From: Diadema setosum
Taxonomy: Eukaryota > Echinodermata > Echinoidea > Diadematoida > Diadematidae
Direction of reading: 5' to 3'
DNA: 64,000 bases
Assembly (NCBI RefSeq): GCF_964275005.1
Contig: NC_092686.1
Coordinates: forward strand, 12,273,032-12,337,031
In this document: piece after piece, positions 11,601 through 23,689 of the stretch
Numbering within the stretch: the stretch's first letter is position 1
Layout of the letters: every line of letters begins with the position of its first letter
Made by a program: the position numbers and the translations under genes
The notes under the pieces: model-generated
Told to the model about the DNA's origin: nothing
Database searches by the model: none
What the model saw: only the letters and a program-made list of their open reading frames with translations

Positions 11601-14600
11601 TGCCAATATTTTGTTAATTCCCGTACCATAATTTCCACCCTTCTGTCATGGCAACCCGTAATGGTCACACATGGGCTCTTTGGATTCTCGTGGTTGTCAA
11701 CATACTCCAAGGTCGCATGCTTGAATCCCAAAGGCCGGCCATTTTCGATGTCGTTGAGACTGTTGGGGTCCCTGTTGTAAGCAGATTCGTTTCTTACCGG
11801 ATCCCATTCTACAAAGTCGGCTTGTTCACACTGGGCATCGCAGTCTGAAAGAAATTAAATGGTACAAAGAAAAACAAAAGAGTAATAGTTGAGCCCTTTT
11901 TAAAGATTTTGCAAGATTTTGCATTTTTTTAATTTTTTTTAAACGAAGTTGCACTGCATTCTACTCAATTTGTAACACAATCTACCAATCAAAAATTATG
12001 ATAAAAAAGTACACACATGTAGATGAAAAAAAAAGCCCAATGTAAATCTTAAAATGCTCTGATATCATCTATGTCATCCATGAGTTGAGTAAACATGATC
12101 TTAATCATATTGAAATAAATCATCTGATCACAATCCCCATGTCTTAAACACTCATACACACAAATAACATGATAGCATTCTATGTGCAAAAATACTTTTC
12201 CATGATGGCCACAAATCCTGGATATATATCCGGAATAATATCTCTAGAGGATACATCCACTGACAAATCGAGGACTCAGTTTAAACTTAACTATTAATAC
12301 ACCTGCATGTATCTTATGTATATGAATGGTTTGTCAATTTATGAAATATCTATCATGATGGGTGTAGAGACATTATAAGCAGGATCTCTCTATGTCGATG
12401 CCACTATAACACATGATGGGCTGATGAGATTACATTTAATTGCATTAACATCTTGGGGGAAAATTATTGCTGCTAACCACATCAACTATATTAAATGTTA
12501 TGCTACCAAATAACATTATTTTTATCCATTCACTAGACTGTCTAAGGCTTGGGCATTTGAGGTGCACAACAAATTCAGATGACCCTTACAATATTAACCT
12601 GTTGAAGACTAGTCTCGAGTATAGTCGTGCAGGTGTCTATGGGAAATGCATGTTACATGTAAATAGCAAAATCAGCCCATCCCCAACAGGTTAAATGTAG
12701 TTTACATGAACACTTTTGCTGATTGAAACCTGCTCAAACAGCGTGAAGAATATAAAGGAAACATACATTACCATTTTGATTTCAAATGTGGGTCCCAAGT
12801 ATTTCATACCAATCATACATTTGTACATACAGTACATCGGAAGCCAAGTACACTGTATAAGATTTTTAATGTACATTTTTAATCATTTCATTGTCAGCTA
12901 TCTTCTCATGTTAAAGCTGTATTCAACTGTACATTTGTAATTGTAATTGTAAACTTGACCCACAATTGTGTAGTGGTATGCAGATTAGCAAGGCTAATCT
13001 GGTGTAACAATGTGCCTCAGTTGAACAGAAAGGCCATGGTAAAACAATAGAGGGCTCTACTAACCAGGGTTATTAATTAAGTGATCTTCATTCATTTACA
13101 ATTTGTATCCACACATCTGAGTCAATTGGATATGAAAGCACTCCACTGTGTGCATGCCAATCAGCATACAAAGCATATGAGTTAACAGACAGAAGACATT
13201 GTCTTTGCATTTTAATTCAGTAGCACTATTCAGGAGCATCAATTGCATCAAATGTCAATGAAACACTGGATACTATCTAAATACAAACAATTATATAAAG
13301 ATGATAATGATAATAACATAGCCTTATTTACACTCTGAAAGTACTGAAAGTATCATTTCAAATACAAATGTATATGGACATAATATGTTGCAAAACAATT
13401 AGATAAAACAATGAAACAGAAATATACAATATATTACATGTATGCATCCCTATCAGAAAGAACTGTTCTACAAACAATTATATCAAGGTAGGAAGAAATC
13501 TCCATGCCTCTCCAGGACAGCACCTGATGGAACTTTTAAAGAGATATTTTCATCAAGAATCAAGAATTAAAATTTAAATTGTTTGTTCAGGAGCAGGTAA
13601 GAGCTATCTAAAACAATCAAAACATTTTAACACATTCAGAGTGAAGAAACTTTTGAAAAGCAAAAGTAAAACAAAGGATTTTCATGTCACATATTTTACA
13701 AGTAAAACCCATTTTATTTCTTCATGCTGACAAGGTTACTCACCCGAGTGTTCACATCCAACAAGCTACCCTGGTAAACTGTTGTATGATAATTAATTTT
13801 ACACAGCTTGTTAAAGGTGACACAATGTTTGCTCCTGCGACAATTGCTCTGGTCTTATTTTCCCCCAAGGACTTTGGGTTAGGGATAGGGTTGTGATAGG
13901 GTTTTACATTTAGTTTGATGTGAGTATTAGGATTAGGATTATGGTGAGGGTTATGTTTGTGGGTAGGTTTTATATTTGGCTTATCATACAGATATTTCAT
14001 AGGAGCAATTGTTGGAGGAGCAAATGTCAAGGAACCTGTTAAAATGGGTCACTACCTATACAGTATTAAAAGTTCATAAAGTTTGTAACCTGCTGCTTCT
14101 TATGCATATGCAACTATACTGCGATATTCCAGTATGAACTTTGAACTACACATTCAGGCAAATTTGCTGTTATGACTCAACGTAAATTTGATTGTGCATT
14201 GATATCTACTTTACATCACTTCCTGTTGACCAGTGCTAACCACAAACTGTGAAGTCATACCAAAGGAAATAGTGTGTGTTGAATAGGAAGCACCATGGTN
14301 NNNNNNNNNNNNNNNNNNNNNNNNNNNNNNNNNNNNNNNNNNNNNNNNNNNNNNNNNNNNNNNNNNNNNNNNNNNNNNNNNNNNNNNNNNNNNNNNNNNG
14401 GCTTATTGCAATAAGTTTTCTCATTGCTGTGAAGAAGTTGAGAATGTTCTCATAGACCTGTTTGAAACATAGTAAAGATAGAAAGACATCTCTATCTCTT
14501 CCATATTTGCTCTCAATACTTTCTCCCAGATACAAAACTGCGACCAACACATAAAAATGTACCGATCATGCAATATTCCAGCATAGCAACACGAACTGGA

Positions 14601-14868
14601 ATGATTATTACTTAGCGTATTGCACAACTAGCAACTGTAATCTCCGTGGATCCAGAGCGATCATCGAGCGTTCACCAACCCGTGGCCCAGGGGAGGGCAT
14701 ATGACACAACACCCGGTATCGCGCTCCTCACTCCAGCAGTGTCAATGGTTTTGATACTGGACAATACCCCTTGACTAATCCTAAAAGATCCGACGACTTA
14801 CCTTGAATAAATCCCACGAAAAGAAGACAACAAGACACAAGGATTAGATGCCGTAATGTGTTCTCCAT
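5464..14868 (-). CDS. Unrecognised secreted, probably GPI-anchored, cysteine-rich protein (6 exons)
   Basis: Coding exons in order: 14802-14868, 11627-11844, 10518-10546, 8355-8406, 6154-6277, 5464-5651. All introns are GT-AG and the frame closes at each junction, giving 225 residues. Residues 1-22 (MENTLRHLILVSCCLLFVGF onward) form a signal peptide. The mature part has eleven cysteines (24, 28, 81, 87, 105, 120, 127, 130, 141, 146, 172), one N-glycosylation sequon at N41 and no internal membrane segment. The end is a Pro/Thr/Ser-rich spacer and a hydrophobic tail (LLGAILAPLLILIALH) that stops at once, the usual layout of a GPI-attachment signal. The donor of exon 2 (GTACGG) is the weakest; an earlier GTAAGA at about 11798 is an alternative donor but would break the frame into exon 3. 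I do not recognise the family: the cysteine spacing does not fit Ly6/uPAR, EGF or CCP. Exons and topology are seen; GPI anchoring is inference. Confidence 0.7.
6760..7423. mobile_element. Inverted-repeat element in an intron of the GPI-type gene
   Basis: CAACAAAAGGATCCACAAGT at left and its near-exact inverse at right (21 of 22 bases over the matched stretch) define a 664-bp element between exons 4 and 5. The open frame inside (6823-7092) has no recognisable domain. Confidence 0.6.
7745..7918. repeat. Fold-back palindrome of about 170 bp
   Basis: Two arms of about 75 bases (near 7752-7821 and 7840-7911) pair through GATGATGACT / AGTCATCATC, GGGTGGAAC / GTTCCACC and GAAATGCTATT / AATAGCATTTC around a short loop. 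Probably a miniature fold-back element. Confidence 0.7.
8786..8870 (+). mobile_element. 85-bp TTAA element (family A)
   Basis: Flanked by TTAA on both sides, with CCTGTTGAGGACG and an inverted CCTCAATGGG end, and the same core around GAGTATACTCGG. Opposite orientation to the copy at 45838. Confidence 0.75.
9633..9879 (-). mobile_element. tRNA-derived SINE
   Basis: On the minus strand it begins GGGAGCACCTTGGCATAGTG (A box TGGCATAGTGG), has a B-box-like AGTTTGATTCC, a middle part with AATGGGTACCTGGCAATGC and an AATAAT-rich simple tail. This is the standard build of a tRNA-headed SINE. It lies in the intron between exons 3 and 4 of the GPI-type gene. Confidence 0.75.
10970..11001. mobile_element. 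Fragment of a pogo/Tigger-like element end
   Basis: ATATAACAGGAGTGCACTGTA matches the right end of the element at 29863-30044. No partner end is obvious nearby. It lies in the intron between exons 2 and 3 of the GPI-type gene. Confidence 0.5.
11258..11290. repeat. G-rich tract
   Basis: Near-pure G run broken by single A bases; could form a G-quadruplex on the plus strand. It lies in the intron between exons 2 and 3 of the GPI-type gene. Confidence 0.85.
12598..12690 (+). mobile_element. TTAA element (family A), 93 bp
   Basis: Flanked by TTAA; ends CCTGTTGAAGAC and CCCCAACAGG. A short insertion (ACATGTAA) in the core explains the extra length. Confidence 0.7.
13815..14038. mobile_element. 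TTAA element with telomere-like core
   Basis: Inverted ends of about 37 bases sharing TTTGCTCCT and CAATTGCTC, flanked by TTAA. The middle is a degenerate GGGTTAGGGATAGGG / GGATTAGGATTA tract. It lies in the first intron of the GPI-type gene. Confidence 0.65.
14300..14399. other. Assembly gap (100 N)
   Basis: Exactly 100 N, the conventional placeholder for unknown size. It lies in intron 1 of the GPI-type gene, 400 bases from its first exon, so missing exons cannot be excluded. Confidence 0.98.
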
Positions 14869-15555
14869 TGTAACAGGTTTACTAGACTCCAAGACAATTT
14901 TAGAAGGGCCACTGGTAGAAAGATAATGTACCGCTGCGATAGCGCAAGTGTTTTCAATGCGTTCAAATTGGCTTCAGATCGAGAGTGGGTTCAGTGGAGT
15001 GGAGAGTGACCATCAGTGAACATACATGTACAATGTAATTTGCATACGTGGGAGCGTGCTGGCGTACTTCCCAAACAATTAACAAGTACCGCCCACAATG
15101 CCTCAAAAACATTTTGATCTGGCAACGTAGGGTTTAGAAGAAGAATGAAACTTTATGACGAGAACAACAAAGGAAGGAATTCACATGTATATAATATGAC
15201 ATTCTAGGGCTGAGGCTGATTGATTGCATTATTGATATGGATGTATTTTATCATTGTTGCTTTAGCGCCAAATCACAGTGATAATCATAACTTCTCTGGA
15301 GAATTATTGTGATCATGATGATTCTTCTTCTTTTTAATTTCCTCCTCTTTTCCTTCTAATTCTCATTACCATAATTATCATTATGCAAAGTGCAAAAGCA
15401 TAGCCTAATATCTATTAATAGATTGCCTTCAACCTAATGAACTTTATGTCAGTTTTCATTCTTTCTGATTCATATATTAATTAAATATTCTTTATTTTCT
15501 TTCTCTTTATTATCAAAATTGATATTCTCATTATTATATCATCATTTGTAATTAC

Positions 15556-15579
15556 ATATATATATATATATATATATAT
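15556..15579. repeat. (AT)n microsatellite
   Basis: Uninterrupted AT run between the two signal-peptide exons. Confidence 0.85.
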
Positions 15580-16177
15580 GAAAGTATTTATTTATTTCTG
15601 TCTTATTTTATGCTATCATAGTGCTCCTTCAGACTTGTGACATGTACTTTCCCCCTCCATGTTTCAACATGATCATGCAGATTTCATTAAAAAAAAAAAT
15701 GCAATTTCAAAGATGAGCATTTTACTTTAAACATTGAGCATGAAAGCAAATCATGAACATAAATAACTTGACAGTGTCTTCTGGATAAAGTTTTGTTGAA
15801 TATCAATCTCCCCAACAGATCTTCATTCACCCACGTCTCTTTATATAGTCTTTCAAAAGCTCTGAGCAGAAAACCATGATTTGATATACAGCTATAGTCC
15901 TGCCCTAGCAACCACGTTGATGGAAATCCCCAGCAAAAAACAAAAAAAAAAAAAAAAAATAGTACCATAAGAGCCTGTGTACAGTGGCTGATTGCAAAAC
16001 ATGACCAGTGGACACAGATTTGATTTCTCAATGACTGACAGCTTTAATTGCACAACGCCCAGCACCCATGCAGTGATGTTTGTCGGCAGAGTGACATATA
16101 TGCAGGTAGGCGTATAGCCTTATTGGGCGATGCATGTCAACCGATGATCTACTGAAGGGTCAGGGCAATTAGTTTAG

Positions 16178-16179
<2 letters not shown>

Positions 16180-16238
<59 letters not shown>
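16180..16238. repeat. (AT)n microsatellite
   Basis: Uninterrupted AT run of about 58 bases. Confidence 0.9.
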
Positions 16239-16241
<3 letters not shown>

Positions 16242-16534
16242 TTATTTTATTTATTCATTTACATATACATATACATTATTATACATATATATGTGTGTGG
16301 TGTGTGTATGTGTGAAATACTAGCAGTAATCGTTTGTAGCAGTTTAAAACAGTAAATGTGGACATGTAATCATATGAAAACACATGAAAATACCTACCAC
16401 ATTGGCTACTACAACTTACCTGTCTAAAATGACCACACATCATCTTCCCTTGAGTGGTCAATAAATAAACTTGATTTCTTACACACAGACACACACGAAC
16501 ACACATACACACACATATGTATATGCATATTATA

Positions 16535-16537
<3 letters not shown>

Positions 16538-16569
<32 letters not shown>
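16538..16569. repeat. (AT)n microsatellite
   Basis: AT run preceded by a CACACA-rich stretch at 16482-16515. Confidence 0.85.
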
Positions 16570-16572
<3 letters not shown>

Positions 16573-16677
16573 TCAAAAATCACTTGACAAAGGGGAGGAA
16601 GCCAAAAAAAAATTTGTGTAAAAAATAAACTGTTGGTATTAACAGCATACATTTCTTGAGTTCTGTTCTATTTTTGC

Positions 16678-16679
<2 letters not shown>

Positions 16680-16749
<70 letters not shown>

Positions 16750-16756
16750 GTAATAA

Positions 16757-16817
<61 letters not shown>

Positions 16818-16833
16818 ATAATAATAATAATAA

Positions 16834-16876
<43 letters not shown>
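16680..16876. repeat. Compound (AT)n / (AAT)n microsatellite
   Basis: Three AT blocks separated by two AAT blocks, ordered AT-AAT-AT-AAT-AT, almost symmetrical over about 197 bases. Open frames here are repeat artefacts. Confidence 0.9.
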
Positions 16877-16881
<5 letters not shown>

Positions 16882-17249
16882 AATTTATGTATCATATACC
16901 TACACAATAATACATAATGCACTATCATATATACAGAGACACTAGCATATATATTCCCACTCAAGTCAAATTCATTTGGAAAGAAGTAAAGGTTTAAACA
17001 TTGGCCTATGTAACATTAGGCATGATCAATTTTATAATATACCAAGTCAAAGAGCAGACAGAACATTGACAGGGCTCTAAATTGGACAAGTATTCAAATC
17101 CTAGCTGGACAGTATACCTGCCCAAAGACCATGTTAATCATGTCTTTGCATTTATAACAAGGCATGCCACTCTTCACATCAAAGCAGTTGTCATGTAGAA
17201 CTGTGAATCAGCCTTCAGACATTCCTTCTCGATCACTTATAGTAAGTAC

Positions 17250-17325
17250 CTGATGTCTGACCCAGTGCAGGATGAAAACATGCTAGAACACCAGCCAAGG
17301 TGGACACAGTCGCAAAGAACCTCAT
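17250..17325 (-). CDS. Signal-peptide first exon: alternative start of the GPI-type gene, or a separate gene
   Basis: The minus strand reads ATG then 25 codons, MRFFATVSTLAGVLACFHPA followed by LGQTS, ending in a phase-1 donor (TCAG then GTACTT). This is a classic cleavable signal peptide with likely cleavage after Ala-Leu-Gly. Its phase matches the 14802-14868 exon, so splicing to the acceptor at 11844 would give QTS-DCDAQC in frame. I found no convincing exons between 17250 and 14869 that would make an independent gene. The alternative is a separate gene whose other exons I could not recognise, since the stretch below is dominated by AT microsatellites and the sequence gap. Confidence 0.45.
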
Positions 17326-19424
17326 CTTGATCCGTTCTTCTGCTTTGATTCCTTCGATTAAAGTCAGGCCAGTGATTCGGCCGGTAACAGATGGATACAA
17401 ATTAACTGGTGCCAGTTATTCAAGTCGGTGCATACACCGTTTCTTCACTGCTGCGTGTGGACATATAGCCTAGTGATCCTATATGTTTACATGTGGAGGT
17501 ATATCACAAGAAACATCTCTCCTTCTCTATCTCTCTCTCTCTCTGTCCTTATGTTTGCTGGAGATAAAACTGACTCATTACTATATCTCTGGTCAAAGTT
17601 TACTTTACAGTACAGGTAGTGCTTAATATTAACAAGGCACAGAAGGGGAGTAAGGGTTCACAAATACCTAGCATGTGCAGCATAAGTAGCAGCACTTACT
17701 TCATCCTGCTCAATTCCTGGTCAGAATGTGATGCTTACATTTAAAAAAAAAAAAATTAAAAAATTAAAATCAGCCTGATTTATCTTTGGATGGCTCAATG
17801 ACTGCACATGTAGTCTATCAAACCAGGATGTTGGTTTCAAAGACCCTGCTATTGTTTTTTTCCATATTATGTTCTGCATTGACTTCTTACAAGTAAAATT
17901 CAGTAGAATATGAAGAGCTAATATAACAAAGCTATGTGTACATGTATTCTTCGAGAGCAAGTCGGAATGCAGCAGCCAGTCATATGGCATGGTTCTTAAT
18001 GACCTCATCTCGTAAGATTTTGTATCATGAGGGAGGAGGTGTCTCTCTGTTTTGTTTGAAAACTCTGTATTTGTGTCTTCTGCAATGAATGCAGAATGTG
18101 TAGAGGGCAATTGTCATTCACCAGAGTTCTGTTTCCTTTGCTAAAATACTTCACATGGCTGCAATCTAACAAATGATTCAATTCCTTGCACCTGGATGTC
18201 GGTATATAAGTCCATACCTATCTATCTTGCATCTTTATACTCAAGCTTTGAATACCACTACACTAAATGTATGTAAACACTTTTCAGTTACCCATTTATC
18301 TAAGAAATGGTTACCAATTTATCCAAGAAATAAAGCCAGACACAAGCAAGATTTTGCAGGTGAATCCTGTTCAAAGAAGAACTCTCTTGTTAATGCTCAC
18401 CCATTCAACTGGCATGTAAAACACGTCACTCAATTAAGATGACATCATGCATACTTGACACACACAAAACAAGCAGACAGATATGGTCTCAATTTCACAT
18501 GATGCGATTTGTATCTAATTTAATAAAGATTTCTCTTCCCCTCTCAGATACCATTTTGTGTAGCATTCCACAAATGTGTTGATAAACAATTTGAATAAAT
18601 CACTTTTAGTACATACATTAGGCAAGAGTATGTGCCAACAGAAAGATGACTACTGTATCTAGGTGTACATCATTCATTTGCAATTTTGCACTTATCTGTT
18701 ACTTTTAATGACAAAGTGTCACCACTTATACAAGGGCATTAATAACAGGGGTGTGAGAGTACTTGCAGAAAAACAAAGTCTGAAAAAAATCTGAAACTTA
18801 TGATTAAAAAAAGTCTGAAGTGCACTAGACTGACAACATTTCAATGCATTTGAACTCCAAAAAAAGTCTGGAAACTGGGTTTTGGGCAGAGCAAAAAAAA
18901 AAAAAAGAAAAGAAAATCTGAAATCAGATGAAACTGAACTCTCACATCCCTGAATAAAATGCATGAAATTAACTTTTCACATTTAACAAGCATTTCACAA
19001 ACGAAGAATAAAGAGTACTTCATCACAAACTTACTGCACAGAAAGGACTCACTGTGTGCCCCGACAACGGCACTTGATACAGTTTGCATGTGTACCTCAT
19101 GTCTTGACGTCACTGTTTATGCACACAACAAACTCATGTATATAATATAATAAACAATGATACAACAATACCATAAACTGTTCCTCATCTTTCCTTTTTA
19201 GAAATCATTGCTCAACACAAAGTCACACACCAACAATTTTCCTACTGCAACACTCCCCGGTTTCAAACTGTCAACTTAAAATTTTTGAGTCGCCTGTGCA
19301 AAAAAACATTCAATTTCTATCATGTCTCATTTAACCCAAAACCATCAACAGCACAGGAGATTTCTTCTTTCTTTCTTTCTACTGTATTGGAAGCCAACTC
19401 TGTACAGTTAGCTTCTTTCTTTAA

Positions 19425-19843
19425 AGGTATTAGCCCACATTTGTAAACCTGCAGCAATTGGTCTCATACTCAGCATGGAGTTTGGGTATAATTGCAGTAA
19501 CACCTGTGCAAAATTTCGTTCCAATTAGTCCATTACTTTCATAAAAATAAATGAAAATGCACCGTAATCCGTATGCATGCGTAACGCTCGCTAGCTCCAG
19601 TCCACGTACGTGTTACATGTACAATGTACGTAGCTATAGCCCGCGCTCGTAATTCGATTTTGGGTCGGGTTGACCCGGTTTGAAAATTGATTTTAAAACG
19701 ATGATTTTCTCTCTTTTATCGAATGGTATAGACAAAGAGCGACAGGTGAGGTATGTTACTGTTATAACTTGTACTTGAAGTCATATTGGACCTGTTTTAT
19801 GCAGTTTTGATTTTCGTGGGTTTGCAAATGTGGGCTAGTACCT
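19425..19843. mobile_element. TTAA element, 419 bp, intergenic
   Basis: Inverted ends AGGTATTAGCCCACATTTG and AGGTACTAGCCCACATTTG (18 of 19 bases match), flanked by TTAA on each side. No coding capacity. Confidence 0.8.
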
Positions 19844-20067
19844 TTAAAACAACAATGGTTAACAAGACAAAATGACAGACGAATAGTGTAATTATTGTTA
19901 AATATCGCCATAATCATTACTCAGTGATCTGTGGTCATAACAGAGGAAGCCATCTGGAACACCAAGTGCTGCCAAATGAGTAAAAAAAAACTGCAGATTT
20001 TGCCAACCACGAGATCCTCTCATAACATAGCTACTCTGAGAAGACGAGGAAAAGATATTGTCAAGCC

Positions 20068-20230
20068 AGATATTTTCGCAGCATGAAATTTTTGCGAACT
20101 GGAGCCCATGGCCTTTTTTTGCCACATTAAATTTTCACGAATTGTCATTGGTATTCAATGCATACAGTGCAAACATGAATTTTTAATTTAGGGAATCCAG
20201 GCTCTTGCAAAATTTGTGAGATTAAAATGA
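20068..20230. repeat. TTTTCGCG-type dispersed repeat, partial copy
   Basis: Contains ATATTTTCGCAGCATGAAAT, TTTTTGCGAACTGG and AATTTTCACGAATTG. Shorter and more decayed than the 2775 and 48356 copies; similar scraps occur near 33293-33330 and 33630-33710. Confidence 0.45.
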
Positions 20231-23200
20231 ATGTAAACATTCCTGGTTTTACAGTTTATCTTCCAGGAGAAAACATTTTTTTTTTTTCTATACCATGATG
20301 GCAACATATATCAGGGTAGAGAAGCCATTACACATTCCCATTAGTTAATAACTTCACACACAAATGCTTTGGTCTGAACAATGTGTGTCAGATTATTAAA
20401 TGTAATTATAGTGACCAATATAACAGATCTAGCAGAGTACGTGACTTTGCCAGAGCATCTGTGCACATGGGGGGGGGGGGGGGAATCCAAGAAAAGCCTG
20501 GAGAGAAATAATAGGTAGTGGCTACACCTGGGATAGCTATTCTAAATCATCACATAATAGACAAATTAGTGGTTATATGACTGTCTCCCAAAGATTCAGT
20601 GCAATAACATATCTATTTTTTGTCCTATCTACACCAAAGTGAACATGTATGTATAAATGTTTGATTTTCTTTTTCTTCTCTCCCAACAAGATCTGGTTCA
20701 CCATGTCAATATCTAATATACTGGCATAATGCTGTCGAGACGCGAGACTTCATACCATTTGCTGTATTGAGGGTTTAGTCAACAATGTAGATAATTCTAT
20801 GGCACTTATTTCCAACACACAAAGTTGAGTTCACACAAGCTAAGCCATCATCAGACAATTACTTGGTAACATTGTTTCTCAATGTCTGGAACAAGACTCA
20901 TCTTTAATGCAATTTGCAATACAGCACAGAGTAAAGCCCTTTCCAACAACTGCCATGGACTCGAGTTGAAAAAAAAAAAAAGTTCACTTCACGTATTCAG
21001 AAGTAAATATTTAACAGAATAGCTTGTTCAGGTTAGTTTCAAAATGCCTGAAATGATGATATTGGACCAAACAGCAATTTGAGCATCTCTAGCTATAATT
21101 TGCACAAGATAGTACATAAAAATAATGGCATACAAATGTACTGAAAACGAAAACCACTGATGAACTCACAAGACCACATGGTATTGGACAAATATATTGT
21201 CGGCTGAGAACCAGAAGGCCATTATCACAACTTTTGGGGGTATTGAGTTATTGGTATCATCTTGTAGAGCTTGATCTCCTCTACATTGTGGTGTCAATTT
21301 TAAAGTATTTTCATTTTCAGTAAAACGTTCAAATGTAAAACCACAAGGGTGGTATTTTACCCTATATTTGGAACAATGCTTACAAATCTACGCACTTTTG
21401 ATTGAATAAACTTTTAATTCATGAAAATTGATTGTTTAGTTTTTATTTACACTCAAATTTTAGTATGTTATAGTGCCCTTCTGGTTCTCATGTGACAATA
21501 TATAGTGAGAAACGGATAAAAACCATGCAGGACTTCGTGCACCTACAGGTTTGTGCCAGAGCCCAACGCAGCAATATCAGAGAATTCAGATCCACCTGTA
21601 TGCGTAACGTAGGATTCATAGAAATATCTCGTCATTCACTACTTCCGGCAAATGCTCCACTCAATACCTGGGAACTGTTTGGTCTGAAATTCAATAGGAA
21701 AAACTCTGACACTGATTCTCACCCAGAAATCACAGTTTGAGAAGAAAAAAAAAAAAAAATGTATATGTGTTGAAATGATAGCTATGCACTCTATCATGCA
21801 AATACATACAAAAAAGAACAAAAAACAAAAATACGAAACATGGAAAATGTGTTGCCTTCTTTGACATAATGAATAACATTCAGAAATACATATCTCTGGA
21901 AAATACGTCTTTACATATATCACAAAATAGTGGATGTATCTGCTCTGTAGTCACATTATATACATACAAGTCCCATTTTGGTCAAATAATATGGCAAAAT
22001 TAATATCATAAGGTATAATCTTTGTAAAGGTAAAGCTCAAATATGTTAATGGAAGAAGAAAAGGAGTGAACAGGCTTTCATTTGAATAGTGTACAGCATA
22101 CTCAAAATATCTCGTGATATTCTAGAGTGTTACTCAAATATACACACAATCTCTCAACATTAGAACTTAATGTATTTCTTTCACTAGTGGTGACATTGAT
22201 GATCCCTGCACTACAATGATGATCTACACAAATTAACTGAGAATTACAAGATACAAATGTATGATGTATTCACTAGTAGTCACATTCTTATTCCATGAGT
22301 AGGTGAACATATACTTTAATGAGAGACACTAACCTGGGTAATTATGGCAAATATCTCAGCAGAGAGCTGAAAGATGATAATCCAATCAGAATCAACAAAG
22401 ATTGCTTGTGCATGTTTTCTCAAAGAAAAAAACACAAACAAAAACAAAAATTTGCCCCCTTTGGCCAGATGAAATTCCATCCTGTAATCATGTGAGAGGA
22501 TGAGTATTAACAACATGTACTGTACATATCAGTCTTCCATGAATAATGTAATAGATTTGAACATCTATAGAGAGGAATATTTCCACACTTCATCTGCACT
22601 TTACAGTGACATGGAAACAACTATAAAATGTATCTTTATTTGATTTTGTGGTATGTACTGGTTATAACTTTACCATGTTGCTTAGATATGTATAATCTCT
22701 GTTGTGATAATGAACACTCACATTTTACTCTCCAGCTTTTGACAATATACACATGTAGTCTTTACATGATTTCTGACACAATTATCAATGATAAAGCAAC
22801 AGCAGAGATGTAACACTTCTGGGCTAGCACACATTTCATTGAGAATTCCAGCAACTTCAGCTAAATTTTTGCAAGAAGACTCCAGACTCAAATAATTAGT
22901 TTTACTTTCTTTAAATGGTATATTTTTGGTATTATCTGAAAGAAGATCATGTTATAACAAGAATTTCCCAAATGCAGTGGAAAATGTATTTAAAAAAACA
23001 AACAAACAAATTCAGCGCCACAACTGGCAAAGAAGAATTTGAGGCCTATCTGAAAAATCATGTCCAGGACTAAGTAACTTAGCAAAAAGGTAAGAATATA
23101 CTTGGTTTTCTGCATTGCTGAAGTTCATGTATCTTGTGCCATGCAGCGGGGATGTGTGACTTCAAACATGACATCCTGTATATTCAAATTCAGGTGTGCC

Positions 23201-23683
23201 TGATTAACACTAATATCTCAAGGCAAAGCACACAATGGAGGCCTCTTGAACACAAAATACTTGCCAGTATCGGTAGCCCATTTACAGAATTGACCAGGTC
23301 AGCAATGGGGTGATTTAAGACAAAAGAGAGTTTTTTATATATAAAAAAAAAGAGAATCCCACGAACACTACCTCACAGGTAGAAGAGTAGAATGTAGACT
23401 CTACTACCCATTCTCTTGGCTGTTTATTCACGCCGAAACTAAAACCACCGTTGATATGATCATGTTGAGGTACTCAATTTGCACTTGATATTTGAGCCAA
23501 GCCATGAGGGACATCTTCACAGTGAAACCAAATGACACTGCGTATGCGTTCAGAGACATAGCCTGGGAGCTTTGGCAACAAATTAAGACATTAAGATACA
23601 AAATAAGTGGATATCAAGATGACCTTTGTTCTATAGCTTCCCCTAAAAATCTGTCGCTCCCCCATTCCCCCCTCCCCCTCCCA

Positions 23684-23689
23684 TTTATT
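23684..23689 (-). other. Candidate TPRA1 polyadenylation signal
   Basis: The minus strand reads AATAAA here, about 435 bases downstream of the TPRA1 stop codon, a typical distance for a 3' UTR. Confidence 0.4.

Larger units (their letters stand above)
14869..17249. other. Non-coding stretch between the two signal-peptide exons
   Basis: Probably the promoter and 5' flank of the 14802-14868 exon followed by microsatellite-rich DNA. A minus-strand frame at 15687-16031 contains an F run from a T-rich tract and has no recognisable domain. Confidence 0.5.

Noticed and set aside
11648-11848. Plus-strand open frame of 66 codons
   Set aside because: It is the shadow of exon 2 of the minus-strand GPI-type gene.
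13860-13980. Interstitial telomere or former chromosome end
   Set aside because: The tract is degenerate and enclosed by inverted ends with TTAA flanks, so a mobile element explains it better.
15687-16031. Minus-strand 114-codon frame
   Set aside because: Contains a long phenylalanine run from a T-rich tract, with no recognisable domain or splice context.
16656-16964. Overlapping open frames of Y/I repeats on both strands
   Set aside because: Pure microsatellite translation.
21492-21740. Plus-strand 82-codon frame as an exon
   Set aside because: No splice support, domain or similarity that I can recognise.
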